Both the position numbers and the translations under genes were made by a program. The notes beneath the pieces are model-generated. The model worked only from the letters and a program-made list of their open reading frames with translations, was not told the origin of the DNA and ran no database searches. Source: Gammaproteobacteria bacterium (GTDB lineage Bacteria > Pseudomonadota > Gammaproteobacteria > SMWH01). Taken from it: DNA of 22,856 bases. Positions 5,512 through 13,511 of this stretch are shown here, piece by piece (within the stretch, counting starts at the first letter, position 1; every line of letters begins with the position of its first letter). The stretch lies in contig SMWH01000065.1 of assembly GCA_004357005.1 (NCBI GenBank), forward strand, positions 1-22,856, written 5' to 3'.

Positions 5512-7116
5512 ATGTATTACGGCTATTTCGGGTTGTCCGAAGCGCCCTTTTCCATTACACCCAACCCGCGCTTCGTCTTTCTCAGCCGCCAGCACCAGGA
5601 CGCACTGGCTCATCTGCTCTACGGCATCGGTCGTGGCGGCGGTGGCGGTTTTGTGCAGGTTACCGGTGAGGTGGGCACGGGGAAGACGACCCTGTGCCGT
5701 TGTTTGCTGGACCAGCTGCCGGACGAAGTCCAGATTGCGCTGATTCTCAACCCCAGACTCACCCCCGCCGAACTGGTCGCATCGATCTGCGATGAACTGC
5801 GTATCAGCTATCCGAAACGCACCACCAGCATCAAGGTGCTCGTGGATGCGCTGAACCGCTATTTGCTCAAGGCTCACGCGGAAGGCCTGCAGATTGCGGT
5901 CATCATCGATGAGGCCCAGAACCTGGATCGCGACGCCCTCGAACAGATCCGCCTGCTGACCAACCTGGAAACAGACACCCAGAAACTCCTGCAAATAATC
6001 CTGGTGGGGCAACCGGAACTGCGCACCTTGCTGGGGGCGCCTGATCTGCGCCAGTTGGCTCAGCGCGTGACCGCGCGTTACCACATGTTACCGCTGGACC
6101 GGGAGGAAACCAGACACTACGTGGAGCACCGGCTCAATGTGGCGGGCGCGCAGCGTCGTTTGTTCTCCCGCCAGGCGTTGCGCAGCCTTTATCGCCGCTC
6201 GGACGGGGTGCCGCGCCTGGTGAATGTCATCGCCGATCGCGCGCTGCTGGGCGCCTACAGTTCCGAACGCGCCCGGGTTACGTCAACGATAGTCAACCGG
6301 GCAGCCGATGAGGTGCTGGGCACCCGGCGCCGGCGTTGGGTGTGGGGAGCGGCTGCCCTGATCTCAGTCCTTGGCGCAGCGGCAGTGGCCCACAGCTTGT
6401 GGACCGACCCCGAAAACCCGGATGCCTCGGAGGAGCTGGCCGTCGCCATGGCCGGACCGAACACCTCGGCAACGGCCTGGCAGGCGCTGCTGGCCCTGTG
6501 GGAACGGGACCCCGGCATGTTCAGCGGCTCCTTCGGCGGCGATTCCGCCAACAATGACTCCTTCGGTGACAGGCCGGGTTGCGGCATGGCAAAAAATGCC
6601 GGGCTGAGCTGCACGCGCCTGTCCGGAGACTGGGACCGCGTGCGCTGGCTGGACCGCCCGGTGATTTTGCATCTCAGCGACGGTTCGGACGCGCTCCTGA
6701 CCGGGATGGGCGAAACCACCGTGAGCCTGCGGGTATCGGGCACAGACCGGACCGTGCCCATGACAACGGTGGATGCCGGATGGGCCGGCGAGTTCTCCGT
6801 CGCCTGGGAGGCGCCCTTTGAGGAGCCGGTTCCACTAAGCCCCGGAGATGAAGGGGACGCCGTGTCCTGGTTCAAAACCCAGGTCAATGCCATCGACCCG
6901 GAGTTTGACCCGGGCCCGGAAGTGGGTCGTTTCGACGACACTCTCAGGAGCTGGACCGAATCCTTTCAGATCTCCCGCGGGCTGAACCCGGACGGCGTCA
7001 TCGGTGAGCGAACTCTTTTGTTCGCGATGAGTCTGTTCAGACATCCCGCGGGTCCGCGTCTCGAACGCCTGGAATCCGCATCCTCGGCCACGCAAAGCGC
7101 CGCACCGAGAGCCTGA
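5512..7116 (+). CDS. gspA: GspA/ExeA-family AAA ATPase with peptidoglycan-binding domain
   Basis: A 534-residue inner-membrane ATPase. In Aeromonas, ExeA with ExeB binds peptidoglycan and allows assembly of the type II secretin. Domains in order: the cytoplasmic AAA domain, opening MYYGYFGLSEAPFSITPNP, with Walker A at 52-60 (GEVGTGKTT, K58) and Walker B at about 129-134 (D133, E134); one membrane helix at about 276-297; a periplasmic C39-like segment with C357 and C367 (CGMAKNAGLSC) and a WLDRPVILHL strand; and a C-terminal PG_binding_1 domain at about 441-511 ending NPDGVIGERTLLFAMSL. The whole architecture is intact and of normal length. It is the first gene of gspA-gspB-DUF1820, 14 bp before gspB. 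No other type II secretion genes are present, but the pilQ secretin is about 4 kb away. MshM is a related ATPase but usually lacks the peptidoglycan-binding domain. Confidence 0.92.
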   Translation: MYYGYFGLSEAPFSITPNPRFVFLSRQHQDALAHLLYGIGRGGGGGFVQVTGEVGTGKTTLCRCLLDQLPDEVQIALILNPRLTPAELVASICDELRISYPKRTTSIKVLVDALNRYLLKAHAEGLQIAVIIDEAQNLDRDALEQIRLLTNLETDTQKLLQIILVGQPELRTLLGAPDLRQLAQRVTARYHMLPLDREETRHYVEHRLNVAGAQRRLFSRQALRSLYRRSDGVPRLVNVIADRALLGAYSSERARVTSTIVNRAADEVLGTRRRRWVWGAAALISVLGAAAVAHSLWTDPENPDASEELAVAMAGPNTSATAWQALLALWERDPGMFSGSFGGDSANNDSFGDRPGCGMAKNAGLSCTRLSGDWDRVRWLDRPVILHLSDGSDALLTGMGETTVSLRVSGTDRTVPMTTVDAGWAGEFSVAWEAPFEEPVPLSPGDEGDAVSWFKTQVNAIDPEFDPGPEVGRFDDTLRSWTESFQISRGLNPDGVIGERTLLFAMSLFRHPAGPRLERLESASSATQSAAPRA

Positions 7117-7130
7117 ATCCGCACCGCGCC

Positions 7131-8006
7131 ATGTCGTACATCCTCGAAGCACTGAAAAAATCCGAAGCCCGGCGGCGTTCCGGCCAACCCCCGGATCTCA
7201 CCCGGATGCCACCGTCAACGGCCCGCCGTGGTGGCCGCTGGCCCATGGTCCTGGTGACCGTCCTGGTACTGGGAGCCGGCAGCGCCCTGGGAGTCTGGCT
7301 GGCTACCAGCGGCGATCCGGATGGCGCGCCCCAAACATCCTCTGCCCCTGCCGGGACCGCCTCGACCCCGGAGACGACAGCGCCCGGGACGACTGCCCCC
7401 GGCAAAAAAACCACCACGCATGTCGCTGTGGCGGACCGGGTCAGACGCGCGGCCGGCAAACGCAGACCCGACGACACCGGGAAGACCGAAGCGGCGCGAC
7501 CGGATGACGAAGCAATCGCGAACGATTCCGCACCGGAAGCAGTGACTTCAACAAGCGAGGCCGCCGCCCCGGTCACCGGGACAAATCAATCGGAACCTGG
7601 AACGGATGCTCTCGCGGAGGTTTCGTCTCCCCCAGACACCGAAACACCGGCGACGGAGGCCATCGCGGACGTGGGTTCCTCACCGAACCCCCTGGACGAC
7701 CTGACCGCCTTGGCGGGCGAACGCTTCGAGGCCAAAAATGAGCCCGAGGCGCAAGAACCCGAAGTAAAAGAACCGGGACCGCCCCTCGTCCGGGAACTGA
7801 CATGGAGTTTCCGTTCGCAACTGCCGCCTCTGGCGCTGAACGTCCACATGTATACCCAGGATCCCGCGCAACGCTTCGTGTTGATCAACATGCGGCGGTA
7901 CCAGGAAGGCGACACCATGGAAGACAGCGGGATTCTGGTACGGCAAGTCGTTCCCGAAGGCGTCGTATTGCACCTCGCCGGACGCGATTTCCTGCTGGGT
8001 CGTTAA
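7131..8006 (+). CDS. gspB: General secretion pathway protein B (GspB/ExeB family)
   Basis: A 291-residue bitopic inner-membrane protein, the partner of GspA. The family signature is at the very N-terminus (MSYILEALKKSEARRR), followed by one membrane helix at about 38-58. A long low-complexity periplasmic linker rich in Thr, Pro, Ala and Glu (about 60-215) should span towards the cell wall. The conserved C-terminal domain (about 220-291) contains LPPLALNVHMYTQDPAQRFV, RRYQEGDTMEDSG, and ends HLAGRDFLLGR. The GspB C-terminal domain is thought to contact the secretin or the GspA complex. The linker is longer and more repetitive in composition than I would expect for the family, which may reflect the distance to be spanned. 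It follows gspA by 14 bp with a poor ribosome binding site, suggesting coupled translation. Confidence 0.92.
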   Translation: MSYILEALKKSEARRRSGQPPDLTRMPPSTARRGGRWPMVLVTVLVLGAGSALGVWLATSGDPDGAPQTSSAPAGTASTPETTAPGTTAPGKKTTTHVAVADRVRRAAGKRRPDDTGKTEAARPDDEAIANDSAPEAVTSTSEAAAPVTGTNQSEPGTDALAEVSSPPDTETPATEAIADVGSSPNPLDDLTALAGERFEAKNEPEAQEPEVKEPGPPLVRELTWSFRSQLPPLALNVHMYTQDPAQRFVLINMRRYQEGDTMEDSGILVRQVVPEGVVLHLAGRDFLLGR

Positions 8007-8015
8007 AGCGCCGGC

Positions 8016-8348
8016 ATGGCCAGAAACCAGATCTACAAAGTCATCTTCCTGAACCACGGCAAGGTCTACGAGATCTATGCCCGCGAGGTTTCCAGCAGCG
8101 GTCTTTACGGATTCGTGGAAGTGGGTGACCTGGTATTCGGCGAAACCGCCAACGTCGTCGTGGACCCCTCGGAGGAAAAGCTGCGTGACGAGTTCGCGCG
8201 AGTGAAGCGTTTTCACGTGCCGATGCACGCCGTCATACGTGTGGAAGAAGTGGACAAGCGTGGCGTGTGCAAGATCAGGGACATGGACGCCGGCGATACG
8301 GTCACGCCGTTCCCGCTCCCGCCGCAGACCGGCAAAAAGAGTTCCTGA
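8016..8348 (+). CDS. DUF1820 family protein
   Basis: A 110-residue soluble cytoplasmic protein of the DUF1820 family, recognised from the N-terminal ARNQIYKVIFLNHGKVYEIYA and the segments GLYGFVEVGDLVFGE and VPMHAVIRVEEVDKRG. No signal peptide or membrane helix is present. The composition suggests a small beta-rich domain, with a Pro-rich C-terminal tail (PFPLPPQTGKKSS). The function is unknown. It starts nine bases after gspB and is followed by a terminator, so it is the last gene of the gspA-gspB operon. That placement is the only clue to its role. Confidence 0.88.
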   Translation: MARNQIYKVIFLNHGKVYEIYAREVSSSGLYGFVEVGDLVFGETANVVVDPSEEKLRDEFARVKRFHVPMHAVIRVEEVDKRGVCKIRDMDAGDTVTPFPLPPQTGKKSS

Positions 8349-8369
8349 CTTTCCCTGCCACAAAAGAAA

Positions 8370-8402
8370 CGGCGGCCCCCGGGTGTTAGTCAGGGGCCGC
8401 CG
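8370..8402 (-). terminator. Rho-independent terminator shared by convergent operons
   Basis: CGGCGGCCCC (8370-8379) pairs with GGGGCCGCCG (8393-8402) in a perfect 10-bp GC-rich stem with a 13-base loop. On the minus strand the stem is followed by TTTCTTTTG, giving a good terminator for the pilM-to-lipoprotein operon. The tail on the plus strand is less T-rich, but the hairpin lies 21 bp after DUF1820 and probably stops that operon too. Confidence 0.85.
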
Positions 8403-8425
8403 CTTGTCTGCCTTGCTGCTTTCCC

Positions 8426-10765
8426 TTACTCAGGGACCACCACCGTCACACTGACGTTGGCCGTCGGCGTCCCGGTGGGCGTGGTGAAGACACAATCGCC
8501 CGAATCCACATAGAGGATCGTGGCGAAGGTCGCGCCGTTGAAGTTGGTCACGCCCGGGTTCGCTATCAGGGCGACACCGCCGCTGCAGGCGCCGGTAAGC
8601 TGTACCCCTTCGATACCCTCGCCGCTGCCATCCAGTAATCGCAGCGTAATAGCCTGGTTTCCTGGGGGATCCAGCGGCGGCTCAATTGGCGGACCCACGG
8701 GATCGGCCACAGCGCTGATCGAACTCGGGATGGCGAACAGCACCGACTGACCGGGAGCAATGATGACCAGGGTGTCGAACAAGCCGCCCACGGAGAAGAC
8801 GATCTCGATGTCGTCCTGCCCCGCGATCACGCTGGAGCTGGTAATGGTGGCCACGGCGCAACCATCGGGTCCGGTGAAATCGTCCAGGAACCCGGAATTG
8901 GAGGAATCGCCGTCCACCGTCACCGTGGCGCCTTCAGGGTTGGCGACGACGAAACGGATGGGAACGCCCTGCAAAGGCGCGCCCAGCGCATCCACCAGAC
9001 ACATGAGGATATCGATGGTGGTGTTGGCGGGGATGCGCTCGGCGAACACGGCAAAGGTGGCCGGCGCCACACCCGGATAGAGCAGGATTTCCGCGTCGGC
9101 CACGGTTTTCTGCACCAGGCCCTTGTCCCTGCCCTGGCCCTTGTCCTTGCCCTGGCCTTTGGCAAGACCGCCGGAACCCTGGGCCCACACGACCGTGGCC
9201 TGGCCCAGACGGCTCACCGGGTAAGTCAGCTGAGTCGTGGCGACGCCCTCGGTGTTGGTCACGGCCGGCGTTGAGATGTTGCCCACCTGCGCCCGTCCGA
9301 CGACATAGGGGATCACGGCGCCGTCATCGACACCGACGCCGGTGACGTCGTTGAGATTGAAGTTCTGAGTCACGGTCAGCGTGGTGGGCCCTGTCACCGC
9401 CGACACGATCCGCTGGCTCTCATGGTCCGAGTTGCCCGGGACGTCTTTGCCAAACAGCACCAGTGAATCGCCAGGCCCGGCACCGATGCCCTTGCTGACA
9501 AAGTCTCCGCCCGGCGCGAAGAAACCCGTGCCACCTTCCACCGGGTTGCCGTCGAATCCGCTCATGCCGAAGAAACCCGAACCCAGTTCGGGGAATCCGA
9601 TGACGGGCGCGTCCACCACCCCGAAACTGATCTCGGTGGCGGATACCGGCGGATTGCCGCCGCGGTCGGTGGCGATGACGCTGACCGTCAGGCTGTAGGT
9701 CCCGTCCGGATCGGGCGGGATATCGCCTTCGAACTCAATCTCCGGGAACACCCGGTTGATCTCGATCGAGTTGGTGTCCGGCACGGTAATGGTCAACGCA
9801 AACAACTGGCCATCGCTGATCGTGAACCCGCGGGTATCGCTCACGGGGTCCTGGATCCCGTTATCCACGTTGTTGTCGGCCCTGTCCGCGGTGGCTTCCA
9901 CGGTAAAGGTCCCGGGATCACTCCCGCTTCGAATGGTCGCTGTCGCGATGCCCTGGGTGGTTCCAAGAAAGATGGTTTCGTCGTCCTGCGCAACGCCGTT
10001 GGCGTCGATACCTAACAAAGTGGGGCCGGCGCCCTTGAAGGAGCCACCGTCGAGCTTGCTGGCACCGGTGATTCTCAGACGCAGGTTGTTGAAAGTGGAC
10101 GGCGTCACGCCGGACAGGAACTCGGCAGGATCCACCGGCAAGCCGCCGGCGTCCAGGATCTGGACCTGGAACACACGATTATCCTGACCACCGGAGCCTT
10201 GCACATATTGGGGCGCGGTACCGACGATGAAGTTGAGTTGCGACGGTAGCCCGGTATTGGCTGCGTTGATGACCTGGATGACGATCGTGTTCTGAACGTC
10301 GTTGCCCGTGTTCGGATCCGTTGCCGACACACTGATGGTTGACGTCCCGGTCTGATCAAAGGAATGGAAGAAGATCAGCGCCTGACCGCTGACGGTCGGC
10401 ACCGAACCTTGCCCCAGAAGCAGGAAAAACTCGTTGACGTCATCCGTATCCGGATCATCGAGGGTCGAGAACGCACCGACGCTCACCGGCGCAACCGATA
10501 CGTTGACCAGTGTTCCATTGGCAACGGGCGACCCACCGGGGTTCCTGACATCGATAATGATCTGGGCAATAAAGGGCGAGCCCAGAAACGGCTGGATACC
10601 GAAGGTATTGGCGGGTATCTGCGACGACACCGCGGTGATCGTAATGGTGATCTGCTGCGGCGTCGGGGGCGCTGCAATTCCGCCATCGCTTCCCCCACCC
10701 CCGCCGCATCCGGGCAATACCGCCGCGGCCAGAAGCAGTGTGACCCCCTGAACCAGTTTTCGCAT
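8426..10765 (-). CDS. Large Ig-like-domain lipoprotein downstream of pilQ
   Basis: I do not recognise a named gene. The 779-residue product begins with a lipoprotein signal peptide: MRKLVQ, a hydrophobic core, then lipobox VLPGC with C20, and a flexible GGGGGSDGG linker. Glycine at +2 predicts sorting to the outer membrane. The rest is a beta-rich chain with several segments resembling bacterial Ig-like (Big_1/invasin-type) domains. Recognisable strand pairs are VRNPGGSPVANGTLVNVSV, LDAGGLPVDPAEF, VIATDRGGNPPVSATEIS, CLVDALGAPLQGVPIRFVV and LLDGSGEGIEGVQLTG, each followed by a GxATxxI-like strand. Residues 536-549 form a basic Gly/Gln/Lys run. A GGGAG ribosome binding site lies six bases before the ATG. 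It follows pilQ by 45 bp on the same strand and precedes the terminator, so it is probably the last gene of the pil operon. A surface or periplasmic pilus-accessory protein or adhesin is inferred from context only. Confidence 0.85.
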   Translation of the reverse strand: MRKLVQGVTLLLAAAVLPGCGGGGGSDGGIAAPPTPQQITITITAVSSQIPANTFGIQPFLGSPFIAQIIIDVRNPGGSPVANGTLVNVSVAPVSVGAFSTLDDPDTDDVNEFFLLLGQGSVPTVSGQALIFFHSFDQTGTSTISVSATDPNTGNDVQNTIVIQVINAANTGLPSQLNFIVGTAPQYVQGSGGQDNRVFQVQILDAGGLPVDPAEFLSGVTPSTFNNLRLRITGASKLDGGSFKGAGPTLLGIDANGVAQDDETIFLGTTQGIATATIRSGSDPGTFTVEATADRADNNVDNGIQDPVSDTRGFTISDGQLFALTITVPDTNSIEINRVFPEIEFEGDIPPDPDGTYSLTVSVIATDRGGNPPVSATEISFGVVDAPVIGFPELGSGFFGMSGFDGNPVEGGTGFFAPGGDFVSKGIGAGPGDSLVLFGKDVPGNSDHESQRIVSAVTGPTTLTVTQNFNLNDVTGVGVDDGAVIPYVVGRAQVGNISTPAVTNTEGVATTQLTYPVSRLGQATVVWAQGSGGLAKGQGKDKGQGRDKGLVQKTVADAEILLYPGVAPATFAVFAERIPANTTIDILMCLVDALGAPLQGVPIRFVVANPEGATVTVDGDSSNSGFLDDFTGPDGCAVATITSSSVIAGQDDIEIVFSVGGLFDTLVIIAPGQSVLFAIPSSISAVADPVGPPIEPPLDPPGNQAITLRLLDGSGEGIEGVQLTGACSGGVALIANPGVTNFNGATFATILYVDSGDCVFTTPTGTPTANVSVTVVVPE

Positions 10766-10810
10766 ATCAGACTCCCAGTTTGTTGTAGATTTATTAGTCC
10801 CGATTACCGG

Positions 10811-12979
10811 TCAGTTAGCCTCCGCTGCCCCCAAATTGTCGCGAAGGATTCGTGGCGTAACAAAAATCAGCAGTTCCGCCTTGTCGTTTTCGATCAGGCG
10901 GGATCTGAAGAGTCCACCTATTACCGGAAGCGATCCGAGATAGGGAACACGCTGCTCCGTTTCGGTGCGTCTGTGCTCGAGGATACCGCCGAGCACCACC
11001 GTGTCGCCGTCGTCCACAAGTACCTGTGTCTGAACCTGGCGCGTGTCGATGCTGGGCACGACACCGCCGCTGCCCGTGGGCACGACCTCACCCACGCTGT
11101 CCTGATGCACATCAAGATCCAGAATGATTCTGTTATCCGGCGTGATCAGCGGCGTCACCGTCAGACTCAACACGGCTTTCTTGAAGCTCACCGACGTGGC
11201 GCCACTGGACGTGGCCTGCTGGAACGGGATCTCCACGCCTTGTTCGATAACCGCCGTCTGCTGGTTGGCTGTGATCACGCGGGGTGTGGAGATGACTTCG
11301 CCACGGCCTTCCTTTTCGGCCGCCGATATCTCCAGATCGAGGAGGTAGTTGTCACCCAGGATGCCGAAAGCCAGAAACCCCACCGCGTCCGGCGCCGGAA
11401 GATTGACATTGAGCCGATTACCCAGATTAGGCACCGTGAGACCCGATCCGGGCGGACCCGGCACGATCAACGGAAAAGTCGGGTTGCCGTTAATCCGGTT
11501 GAAGGCAGCTTGGTTCCCAAGGTCATCCGTAGCTGCCAGAGTACCGGAAGTCGTGTAGATGTTACCATTGCTGTCTTCGTAGGCAGAAGTGAAACCGAGT
11601 CGCACGCCCAGTTCCCTGCTGAAATCCTGCGTGGCGATCACGATGCGTGATTCGATCAGCACCTGCTCCACGGCCACGTCCAACACAACAACGAGATCCC
11701 GGATCTCCTGGATCTTGGCCGCCGTCTCGCTGATGATCAGCGTGTTGGTGCGCTCGTCCACGCTGACCGACCCACGAGTTGAGATGAACTGTTCTTCATT
11801 GAGCAGACTCGACACATCAGCAGCCTTCGCGTAGTTGAGCCGAATCGTGGCGCCTATCAGGGGCGCCAGTTGCTCTACTTCCTGGCTGTTCAGCCGTTCG
11901 GCCTTCTCGCGCTCAGCGATTACCGATGCCGGCGCGACCCAGACCACGTTGCCGGTCTGGCGTTTATCCAATCCCTTGGTACGCAAGACAACGTCGAAAG
12001 CCTGGTCCCAGGGCACGTTGACGAGGCGCAGCGTAATGTTGCCCTGCACCGAATCGCTGACGACCATGTTGAGACCCGTAAGATCCGCCAGCAACTGCAA
12101 CACGGCCCGGATCTCGATGTTCTGGAAATTGAAGGTCACCGGGTCACCGCTATAGGCCTCTTCCTCGGCCAGCATGGTTTCCTCTTCTTCGACACCCAGT
12201 TCACGAACTTCGATGACAAGCTCACCCCCTGCCTGATAAGCGAAGTGCTCATATTCGCCGACGATAGTGATGTCGATTCTGGCGTTTTGACCATCCGAAA
12301 AACTGTCGACAAATTTCACCGGCGTGGCGAAATCCATTACATCCAGACGCTGCTCCAGAGCCGGGGGCACGGCCACGTTGTAGAGTTCCACGATGAGTTT
12401 GCCCGGTTCCTGACGGATATCGACACCGCCGCCAGAGGAAGTAAGATCCACAAGAATTTGCGCTTCACCCTCCATCCCACGCCGGAAATCCACGTTGTTG
12501 AGCGTGGCCCTTTCACTTTCCAACATGACCACATCACTTGTATCGGCGACGCTCAGGCCGGTGGGCCCGGTATCACCCAGGGTCACGATCACGCGGTTGC
12601 CGGCGACGCGAACGTCGTAGGGCACCGCCCGGAACAGGTTGACTACGACACGAGTGCGTCCACCGGCCTCAACGATGGTCACATTACGCGCCGCGCCCGA
12701 GCCGATCGTGACCGACCGGGAATTCAGATCGCTGCGCGTTTCCGGGAGATCGATAGCCACCCTGGCCGGATCGTCGATGGAAAAACTGCTGGGTTCCGAG
12801 ACAGCGCCGTCCAGATGCAACACGATTTCCACGTCCCCACCCGGCAGCGGGTTGTGCGTGATCTGTTTCAGTACAGATTCGGCCTGGACCAACGGCGGCA
12901 AAGTGGTCAACAGCATGAGTGCCGCAACCAGCGCCCCCGTTCGTGCGATTCTTGCCTTCCCCCTTGAGAAAGTAGTCAT
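10811..12979 (-). CDS. pilQ: Type IV pilus secretin PilQ
   Basis: PilQ forms the outer-membrane ring through which the pilus passes. The 722-residue precursor has a Sec signal peptide ending PPLVQA at about residue 33. Two AMIN-type beta domains (about 36-125 and 145-240) probably bind peptidoglycan. An STN domain follows (about 277-345, VTFNFQNIEIRAVLQLLADL), then a secretin N domain (about 365-440, LNYAKAADVSSLL) and the secretin domain from about 500. The secretin signature VPYLGSLPVIGGLFR is at 678-692. I chose the ATG at 12979 because GAGG lies eight bases upstream. The GTG at 12988, three codons earlier, overlaps that site. The gene is the fifth of pilMNOPQ, starting 19 bp after the pilP stop. 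Unlike the usual gammaproteobacterial order, aroK-aroB do not follow. Confidence 0.97.
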   Translation of the reverse strand: MTTFSRGKARIARTGALVAALMLLTTLPPLVQAESVLKQITHNPLPGGDVEIVLHLDGAVSEPSSFSIDDPARVAIDLPETRSDLNSRSVTIGSGAARNVTIVEAGGRTRVVVNLFRAVPYDVRVAGNRVIVTLGDTGPTGLSVADTSDVVMLESERATLNNVDFRRGMEGEAQILVDLTSSGGGVDIRQEPGKLIVELYNVAVPPALEQRLDVMDFATPVKFVDSFSDGQNARIDITIVGEYEHFAYQAGGELVIEVRELGVEEEETMLAEEEAYSGDPVTFNFQNIEIRAVLQLLADLTGLNMVVSDSVQGNITLRLVNVPWDQAFDVVLRTKGLDKRQTGNVVWVAPASVIAEREKAERLNSQEVEQLAPLIGATIRLNYAKAADVSSLLNEEQFISTRGSVSVDERTNTLIISETAAKIQEIRDLVVVLDVAVEQVLIESRIVIATQDFSRELGVRLGFTSAYEDSNGNIYTTSGTLAATDDLGNQAAFNRINGNPTFPLIVPGPPGSGLTVPNLGNRLNVNLPAPDAVGFLAFGILGDNYLLDLEISAAEKEGRGEVISTPRVITANQQTAVIEQGVEIPFQQATSSGATSVSFKKAVLSLTVTPLITPDNRIILDLDVHQDSVGEVVPTGSGGVVPSIDTRQVQTQVLVDDGDTVVLGGILEHRRTETEQRVPYLGSLPVIGGLFRSRLIENDKAELLIFVTPRILRDNLGAAEAN

Positions 12980-12998
12980 TTTTGTCACCTCACCCGGG

Positions 12999-13511
12999 TC
13001 AATCCGTCAAATTCAGGCCTGCGTCCCTCTCCATCCAGCCACCGAGACCGTCAGCGACGATCTCAAGCACCTGGATCTTGTTTTCGGCAATACTGGTTAT
13101 TTCCCCGTAGTTCTGACCGATGTAATTTCCTGGTTGCACACGGTGGACCAGACCGGTTGCATCCTGTATCAGCCCGAACTGGTTCTCGGAACGCTCCAGC
13201 GTTCCAACCATTCGCAGAGCATCCAACGGGAATGCCTCAAGGGGTTCCCGCCGCCGATCAAAGTTCGGCCGCAGACCGTTGGCGGAAGGCCGCCGCTCTG
13301 CCATGATCGAGCTCGACGGCGTGAATGGATCACGCAAGTCGTAGGCATCGTATGTAAAAGTCTCGTAGGGCCGGATCTCGGGCAAGGGCTCGAGCTGACC
13401 GAAGGTGCGCGATTTCACATCGGCCACGTACTGATCCAGATCACGCATTCGGGTGCCGCAGGCGGCAAGCACCAGCGTCAACACAAGCAACGATAAGACG
13501 CGCACCATCAT
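12999..13511 (-). CDS. pilP: Type IV pilus inner-membrane lipoprotein PilP
   Basis: PilP joins the PilN-PilO complex to the PilQ secretin in the periplasm. The 170-residue precursor has a lipoprotein signal with lipobox VLAAC (C18). A flexible proline-rich linker follows, with YDAYDLRDPFTPS at about 55-67, a segment typical of PilP. The C-terminal beta domain (about 90-165) includes LDALRMVGTLERSENQFGLI and VHRVQPGNYIGQNYGEI, the best conserved part of the family. The ATG at 13511 overlaps the pilO stop as ATGA, so the pair is translationally coupled; the second ATG at 13508 is also possible. Length and arrangement are normal. Confidence 0.96.
   Translation of the reverse strand: MMVRVLSLLVLTLVLAACGTRMRDLDQYVADVKSRTFGQLEPLPEIRPYETFTYDAYDLRDPFTPSSSIMAERRPSANGLRPNFDRRREPLEAFPLDALRMVGTLERSENQFGLIQDATGLVHRVQPGNYIGQNYGEITSIAENKIQVLEIVADGLGGWMERDAGLNLTD

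Noticed and set aside
5407..6084. Minus-strand frame of 225 codons opposite gspA
   Set aside because: The gspA Walker motifs are on the plus strand. The reverse frame has no recognisable domain or ribosome binding site.
10364..11650. Open frame of 428 codons on the plus strand across the lipoprotein and pilQ
   Set aside because: It spans two genes on the other strand and their intergenic gap. The composition is Arg/His-rich and unlike a protein.
11870..12967. Open frame of 365 codons on the plus strand inside pilQ
   Set aside because: It is the complement of a clear pilQ sequence. Its product is His/Asp/Gln-rich with no family features, as expected for a high-GC shadow frame.
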